24,805 nt of DNA. Source: Desulfofustis sp964433645 (GTDB lineage Bacteria > Desulfobacterota > Desulfobulbia > Desulfobulbales > Desulfocapsaceae). The position numbers and the translations under genes are program-made. The stretch is taken from assembly GCA_964433645.1 (NCBI GenBank), contig CAYSSK010000056.1, positions 1 to 24,805 on the forward strand. Reading direction: 5' to 3'. Shown piece after piece: positions 21,601 to 24,805 of the stretch (position 1 is the stretch's first letter; each line of letters begins with the position of its first letter). The notes under the pieces were generated by a model. That model was not told where the DNA came from. It worked only from the letters and a program-made list of their open reading frames with translations, and ran no database searches.

Positions 21601-21629
21601 TGTATGCATCATATGTATGCGCGTGTCAA
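21601..21629 (-). promoter_or_regulatory. Possible vapBC promoter
   Basis: TTGACA (21624-21629, minus strand) is a perfect -35. At 17 bases the -10 is CATACA (21601-21606), a poor match; TATGAT (21608-21613) is a better hexamer but wrongly spaced. The direct ATGTATGC repeats overlap this stretch. Confidence 0.35.
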
Positions 21630-21642
21630 GTATTGTTTTAGA

Positions 21643-21716
21643 AGATAACGCTGCAAATAGCCGGTGCAAATGGAGCGCAGCGGAATTTGCATCCGAGTTG
21701 ATTTGCCTTGTTGGCA
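21643..21716 (-). repeat. Candidate integron attC site C (between mazEF and vapBC)
   Basis: On the minus strand: GCCAAC, AAG, GCAAAT, a 7-base bulge, GATGCAAAT, a 13-base apical segment (TCCGCTGCGCTCC), ATTTGCACC, GGCT, ATTTGC, AGC, GTTATCT. Two nested stems, outer AAC/GTT triplets, unequal internal bulges and a 74-base length fit attC well, and I recall the CCGCTGCGCTCC apex from environmental attC sites. The right end, GTTATCT, is the same as in site B. vapBC begins 50 bases beyond it. Confidence 0.55.
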
Positions 21717-21725
21717 ACATCTCAA

Positions 21726-22037
21726 TTAAATATCCAGTGCGAACCGAACAGCCCGCCCGACCTCTATCATTTTCATCCGGGGCAGGGATGTGATCAATGC
21801 CCCGATTCTCCCTTTGGAAACAGTCTGCAAATGATCACAATTAACAGCACAATCTTTAGGCATACCGTCGACTGTCGAGAGAAACACTTCTGACGGGATA
21901 TCACGTACGGTAGTTGTGATAGGCGCGATAGTCACTTCTCCAAGGTATTCCAACACAGAATCACGCGTCAAAATAAGGACCGGTCGCTTTTTATCCGGAG
22001 CCAGGAATTTAAACCAACGTATTTCGCCGTGTTTCAT
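21726..22037 (-). CDS. MazF/PemK-family toxin
   Basis: A 103-residue MazF-fold endoribonuclease. Landmarks are GEIRWFKFLAPDKKRPVLILTRDSVLEYLGEVTIAPITTTVRDIPSEV (the first two thirds, with the RPVLIL and APITTT strands and basic loop), DCAVNCDHLQTVSKGRIG (catalytic-face strand) and a final helix. It would cut mRNA at a short specific sequence. It overlaps the antitoxin gene by four bases (ATGA), giving the usual antitoxin-toxin order on the minus strand. Confidence 0.9.
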   Translation of the reverse strand: MKHGEIRWFKFLAPDKKRPVLILTRDSVLEYLGEVTIAPITTTVRDIPSEVFLSTVDGMPKDCAVNCDHLQTVSKGRIGALITSLPRMKMIEVGRAVRFALDI

Positions 22038-22267
22038 TCATCCCCCCAAGCCTGCTCTGCTTCCCAAACTGCGAACTCGTCGGTAGCTACCGGATTTTGT
22101 TCGTACCCACGACGATGCTTGCGCTCTAGTTGTTCGAGTTTATAACGGTCCAGAGCCTCCTGCAGAGCTTTCCTGGTAAAAGCGGAACGGCTTGTGCGAA
22201 GTTCTTTTGAAACGCGATCGACTGCTTTGACAAGATTATCATCAAGGGTCATTTGAATAGTTCTCAT
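22034..22267 (-). CDS. Ribbon-helix-helix antitoxin of the MazF module
   Basis: A 77-residue antitoxin with an N-terminal CopG/MetJ-type ribbon-helix-helix (MRTIQMTLDDNLVKAVDRVSKELRTSRSAFTRKALQEALDRY) and an acidic tail (DEFAVWEAEQAWGDE) of the kind that fills the MazF active face. It is not the AbrB-fold MazE of E. coli; RHH-type partners are common for MazF elsewhere. AAGGTG precedes the ATG on the minus strand. A strong promoter and flanking inverted repeat lie just upstream. Confidence 0.9.
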   Translation of the reverse strand: MRTIQMTLDDNLVKAVDRVSKELRTSRSAFTRKALQEALDRYKLEQLERKHRRGYEQNPVATDEFAVWEAEQAWGDE

Positions 22268-22280
22268 ATTTCACCTTCAA

Positions 22281-22328
22281 AATGTGGGTTTTTATAGTTA
22301 TAATAATCCACATTGCAGGGAGTGTCAA
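22281..22328 (-). promoter_or_regulatory. Promoter and operator of the mazEF-like module
   Basis: On the minus strand TTGACA (22323-22328) is followed after exactly 17 bases by TATTAT (22300-22305), a near-consensus sigma-70 promoter. A 7-bp inverted repeat, AATGTGG (22281-22287, plus strand) with CCACATT (22308-22314), brackets the -10 element and is a likely antitoxin operator. Confidence 0.7.
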
Positions 22329-22346
22329 AAAACTCGATTTGCCAAT

Positions 22347-22428
22347 CGCGGCGCTGACTGGCGCCGCGTTGTTCCCGCGCAGCGGGGACATCGTTGAGCC
22401 ACAGGCCGCTCTGTTTGCGGGTCCTGTG
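22347..22428. repeat. Three GC-rich hairpins in tandem upstream of the mazEF promoter
   Basis: CGCGGCGC/GCGCCGCG (22347-22368, 6-base loop), GTTCCCGC/GCGGGGAC (22371-22389, GCA loop) and CACAGG-CCGC/GCGG-CCTGTG (22400-22428) follow one another. They stand out in an AT-rich setting. GTTGAGC (22393-22399) between the last two matches the integron GTTRRRY core, but no correctly placed partner box is evident, so I do not call a full attC site. They may be a decayed cassette junction. Confidence 0.5.
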
Positions 22429-22453
22429 AAGTGACTAGTTAACCTATTGATTT

Positions 22454-22597
22454 TTAATTGTTTTTTGTGTATCTGCATTGAGGGCAATTTGAGCAACCTA
22501 GGAAATAGTTGCCAGCAGACTGCCCCTGTTTAGCTTCCCTTCGCTTTAATTTACCACCGCATTTAGGGCAGGTTAAATCATTTGTTGCTGTTTGATT
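22454..22597 (-). pseudogene. Fragment encoding a topoisomerase-type C4 zinc ribbon (no start codon)
   Basis: The minus-strand frame from a TAG at 22598-22600 to a TAA at 22454-22456 encodes 47 residues. They contain CPKCGGKLKRREAKQGQSAG and then FLGCSNCPQCRYTKNN, the pattern of the DNA-binding C4 zinc ribbon found at the C terminus of topoisomerase I and of some nucleases. No ATG, GTG or TTG lies in the frame, and its first part overlaps the end of the hydrolase gene in another phase. It is best explained as the 3' remnant of a larger gene cut off by rearrangement; a frameshifted fusion to the hydrolase seems unlikely because that protein is an exported lipoprotein. Confidence 0.6.
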
Positions 22598-23456
22598 CTA
22601 TCGAGTTAAGTGCTTTTTTCAACAGCATATTAAATTCATCGGGCTTTTCCAGCATTGGGAAGTGACCAGTTCCCTCAATATAGAAAAGTTGATAGTTTTT
22701 TATATGCTTTTTGTTTTCTTCAGGTGCTGTCGGCCATAATCTGGCGTTTATTGAGACCACAGGAATGTTGATATCTTTAAATACAATGGCAGCTTCTCCA
22801 CTTACATACTGCCCCAGATAGTTGCGAAAGGCATTTAAGGCAATTTCCCTTGGGGCAGAAGACATATCTTCTTTTACCCAATTTACCAATTGTCGATCAG
22901 TATCTTTCGGAAACATTTGTGAAACAAAATTTTGTGCGGCACTTTTAAAATCAGTTTTAAAGGGCGTGACCATTTCGTCAATCACACTTTGCGGGGTGCG
23001 CTCCGCAACATTTTGCAAGGTGTCAATTGCTACAATCCCAACTACTTTTTCTGGCATTAATCTGGCCGCTTCAGCAATTACACCGCCTCCCATTGAGTGG
23101 CCGACCAAAATAGCTCTATCAATGTGTTCCTTATCAATTATTGCTTTTACATCGTTAGCGAAAGACAGCATTGAAAACTCGGATCTATCTAATGAAGAAT
23201 GTCCATGGCCAGCCAAATCTACTGTGATTACTTGATACTCTTGTGCGAATACAGAAATTTGTTTCTGCCAGTAACGTCCGTCACAACTCCAGCCGTGAAT
23301 AAAAATAAGCGAGGTTTTTCCTTTGCCGACCACATCATAGGCGATACGTTCTGAATCAAAAGACAATGCGACATCATGCCTGAGAGAAAGCTCGTTGCTC
23401 GCACATCCTGATAATAGGAGAAAAGGTATTAATATAAATAATATCTGTTTTTTCAT
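22578..23456 (-). CDS. Lipoprotein alpha/beta hydrolase
   Basis: A 292-residue serine hydrolase anchored to the envelope. The signal peptide MKKQILFILIPFLLLSGC has a lipobox (LLSGC, Cys18); Ala at +2 predicts the outer membrane. The alpha/beta fold is clear: oxyanion region FIHGWSCDGRYW, nucleophile elbow GHSMGG with Ser121, and the catalytic His near residue 265 (EGTGHFPML). The usual acid after strand 7 is not obvious (SINARLWPTAPE there), so the acid may sit elsewhere. Substrate unknown. Its ATG overlaps the rsgA stop (ATGA), so it depends on rsgA for translation. The gene is AT-rich, consistent with horizontal acquisition. Confidence 0.88.
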   Translation of the reverse strand: MKKQILFILIPFLLLSGCASNELSLRHDVALSFDSERIAYDVVGKGKTSLIFIHGWSCDGRYWQKQISVFAQEYQVITVDLAGHGHSSLDRSEFSMLSFANDVKAIIDKEHIDRAILVGHSMGGGVIAEAARLMPEKVVGIVAIDTLQNVAERTPQSVIDEMVTPFKTDFKSAAQNFVSQMFPKDTDRQLVNWVKEDMSSAPREIALNAFRNYLGQYVSGEAAIVFKDINIPVVSINARLWPTAPEENKKHIKNYQLFYIEGTGHFPMLEKPDEFNMLLKKALNSIESNSNK

Positions 23457-24553
23457 TTTTGTTCCTTGTCTTTTATATAACGCCCAGGATTCCGCAAATC
23501 TTTCTTCGCCGACTTGAGGTATCGACCAAAGTCTCGATCCTTTTTTCGTCTCTCCGCATAGGACATGTCGTTGAATGCCGTTTCTTCTTTGAGCTTGAGA
23601 AAACTATCAAGATATTCCTGGCTGATTTCGCCGGCGTGTACGGCCGCGAGTACGGCACAGCTTGGCTCGCCAGTATGGCTACAGTCTTGATAGCGGCAGC
23701 GGGACGCGAGGGCGATGATGTCGGAGTAGCTGTTCGCTATGCTGCTTTCCGCGCCGATGATGCCGAATTCGCGCATTCCTGGGTTGTCGATGACCAACGC
23801 GCCACCATCGAGACGTATCAATTCACGACGAACGGTCGTGTGCCGCCCTTCTCCTGTCCCGCTGACAGACCTCGTTTCCATCCTTTCACGGCCGACCAAC
23901 TGATTGATCAGGGTGCTTTTTCCAACTCCTGACGATCCGACGAAACAATAGGTCTTTCCAGCCAGTAGCAACCGTTTAACATCCTCTAGGCCGTCTCCTG
24001 TCACGTTACTCAAAGGCACTATCGGCGCGGTGATACCGATAGACTGGATTTCCGCTAACTGGGTGGCCAGCACTTCAGGAGTCACCAAGTCAGTCTTGGT
24101 CAGCAGAATGTACGGCTCGGCGCCACCTTCCATCACCATGACGAGATAGCGTTCTAAACGCTTTGGATTGAAATCGAAGTGGCAAGACTGCACGATGAGT
24201 ACGTAATCCACGTTCGCCGCAATCATCTGGTACTCTATGTCGTTCCCAGCGGACTTCCTGCGCAGAGAAGTCCTGCGCTCCAGTAGCGCGTGGATTACCC
24301 CACAGTCGTCGGCAGACTGCTTTTCCACACAAACCCAGTCGCCTACGCACGGCAGCTCTTGGTTCAGGTGGTGATGGTGCAAATAACGACCAGCCAACTT
24401 TGCCCGAAAGTTCCCGTCCTGATCCACGAGCAGCAATTGGTCGCGGTCGACCGCCGCTACGCGGGCGACGGTATCAGGCGGCTTGCAGTCTGCCCGCTGT
24501 GCAAACCAGTCAATCCAGCCCAGTTCACTCAATTCACAATAGTGATTCATCAT
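23453..24553 (-). CDS. rsgA: Ribosome small subunit-dependent GTPase A (RsgA/YjeQ)
   Basis: A 366-residue GTPase that checks late 30S ribosome maturation. The N-terminal OB-fold covers about residues 28-105. The GTPase domain is circularly permuted, as in the family: G4 TKTD (152-155) comes before G1 GSSGVGKST (206-214), then the switch region GTGEGRHTT and G3 DNPG (256-259). The C-terminal zinc knuckle is present (Cys286, Cys291, His293, Cys299 in CRYQDCSHTGEPSC). The start is ATG 24553, with a second ATG immediately after; no strong Shine-Dalgarno is seen. RsgA is normally a single-copy core gene, so its coupling to a lipoprotein hydrolase beside a toxin-antitoxin island is odd. Confidence 0.93.
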   Translation of the reverse strand: MMNHYCELSELGWIDWFAQRADCKPPDTVARVAAVDRDQLLLVDQDGNFRAKLAGRYLHHHHLNQELPCVGDWVCVEKQSADDCGVIHALLERRTSLRRKSAGNDIEYQMIAANVDYVLIVQSCHFDFNPKRLERYLVMVMEGGAEPYILLTKTDLVTPEVLATQLAEIQSIGITAPIVPLSNVTGDGLEDVKRLLLAGKTYCFVGSSGVGKSTLINQLVGRERMETRSVSGTGEGRHTTVRRELIRLDGGALVIDNPGMREFGIIGAESSIANSYSDIIALASRCRYQDCSHTGEPSCAVLAAVHAGEISQEYLDSFLKLKEETAFNDMSYAERRKKDRDFGRYLKSAKKDLRNPGRYIKDKEQK

Positions 24554-24572
24554 CTATTTTCGTTCATCAAAT

Positions 24573-24590
24573 GGCCGCGGTACTGCGGCC
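24573..24590 (-). terminator. GC-rich hairpin between the partial gene and rsgA
   Basis: GGCCGC (24573-24578) and GCGGCC (24585-24590) form a perfect 6-bp stem with a 6-base loop, 39 bases past the stop of the upstream minus-strand gene. The sequence after it on the minus strand (ATTTGATG) has only a short T tail, so termination is possible but weak. Confidence 0.3.
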
Positions 24591-24629
24591 GAGGCGGCAA
24601 TCCAGTGCACATACTACTCGTCTCGTGTC

Positions 24630-24805
24630 TTACCGCGGCATCAGCGCGAACACACCCCAGCCCAGATATTCACGCGTGTAACTGGCGTAGCGCTCAGGTT
24701 CCGAAGACAGTTGGGCGCGAACCTCCTTGGCTAACTCGTCGCCGGGATTGGCTTCAAGCCAGCGGCGCATGGTGAGCCACTTGGCCGCCTCGTATCTGTC
24801 CCAGC
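24630..24805 (-). CDS. C-terminal part of an unidentified protein (partial, runs off the right edge)
   Basis: A minus-strand frame is open from the window edge to a TAA at 24630-24632 and encodes 57 residues. It begins WDRYEAAKWLTMRRWLEANP and continues through GDELAKEVRAQLSSEPERYA to a Trp/Gly-rich end GWGVFALMPR. The composition is protein-like, with helices rich in Arg, Glu and Ala, and the reading direction matches rsgA downstream. I do not recognise the family; the N-terminal part lies outside the window. Confidence 0.6.
   Translation of the reverse strand, partial: WDRYEAAKWLTMRRWLEANPGDELAKEVRAQLSSEPERYASYTREYLGWGVFALMPR

Noticed and set aside
19539..22267. CRISPR array or prophage remnant as explanation of the island
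   Set aside because: The palindromes are not regularly spaced identical repeats, and there are no cas, integrase or phage structural genes in the window.

Overview
The window looks like a piece of a GC-rich chromosome from an anaerobic delta-proteobacterium (Desulfobacterota, possibly Desulfobulbales or a relative). The main reason is an adjacent hgcA-hgcB pair, the genes for microbial mercury methylation, with dipeptide uptake and B12/radical-SAM genes nearby. This assignment is inference; there is no rRNA or tRNA gene in the window.

Layout. (1) 0.1-4.1 kb: a plus-strand operon of a LolD/MacB-type ABC ATPase, an FtsX-fold permease, a LolA-like periplasmic protein and an outer-membrane beta-barrel, probably an envelope trafficking system. 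(2) 4.2-5.8 kb: hgcAB. The hgcA frame holds an in-frame TGA at 4389. Recognisable HgcA sequence lies on its downstream side before any possible restart codon, and it is followed by a hairpin whose GGUC apical loop and spacing resemble a bacterial SECIS element. I read this as a candidate selenocysteine-containing HgcA (Cys-Sec in the N-terminal extension). (3) 5.9-7.7 kb: a convergent B12-binding-type radical SAM protein. (4) 8.3-8.7 kb: a SlyD-type FKBP isomerase. (5) 8.8-10.4 kb: a ring-cleaving-dioxygenase-like VOC protein and a MarR regulator, behind a perfect 17-bp inverted repeat that contains the -35 box, i.e. a self-regulated electrophile/quinone response unit of the MhqR kind. (6) 10.7-11.9 kb: an MFS transporter. 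(7) 12.2-18.5 kb: a complete dipeptide ABC importer (binding protein, two permeases, two ATPases) plus an M55 D-aminopeptidase, suggesting uptake and hydrolysis of D-amino-acid dipeptides. (8) 18.65-19.4 kb: an SDR oxidoreductase.

At about 19.4 kb the composition becomes visibly more AT-rich and the gene content changes to four compact toxin-antitoxin modules (relBE-like, higBA, vapBC, mazEF-like), three of them on the minus strand and higBA on the plus strand. The gaps between the modules carry long imperfect palindromes bounded by AAC and GTT triplets, with the architecture of integron attC sites on the minus strand. I interpret the region as a cassette array without a visible integrase (a CALIN-like island). 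Beyond it lie a start-less topoisomerase-type zinc-ribbon fragment, a lipoprotein alpha/beta hydrolase overlapping an rsgA GTPase gene, and the end of an unidentified gene that runs off the window.

No CRISPR array, transposase, rRNA or tRNA gene was recognised.
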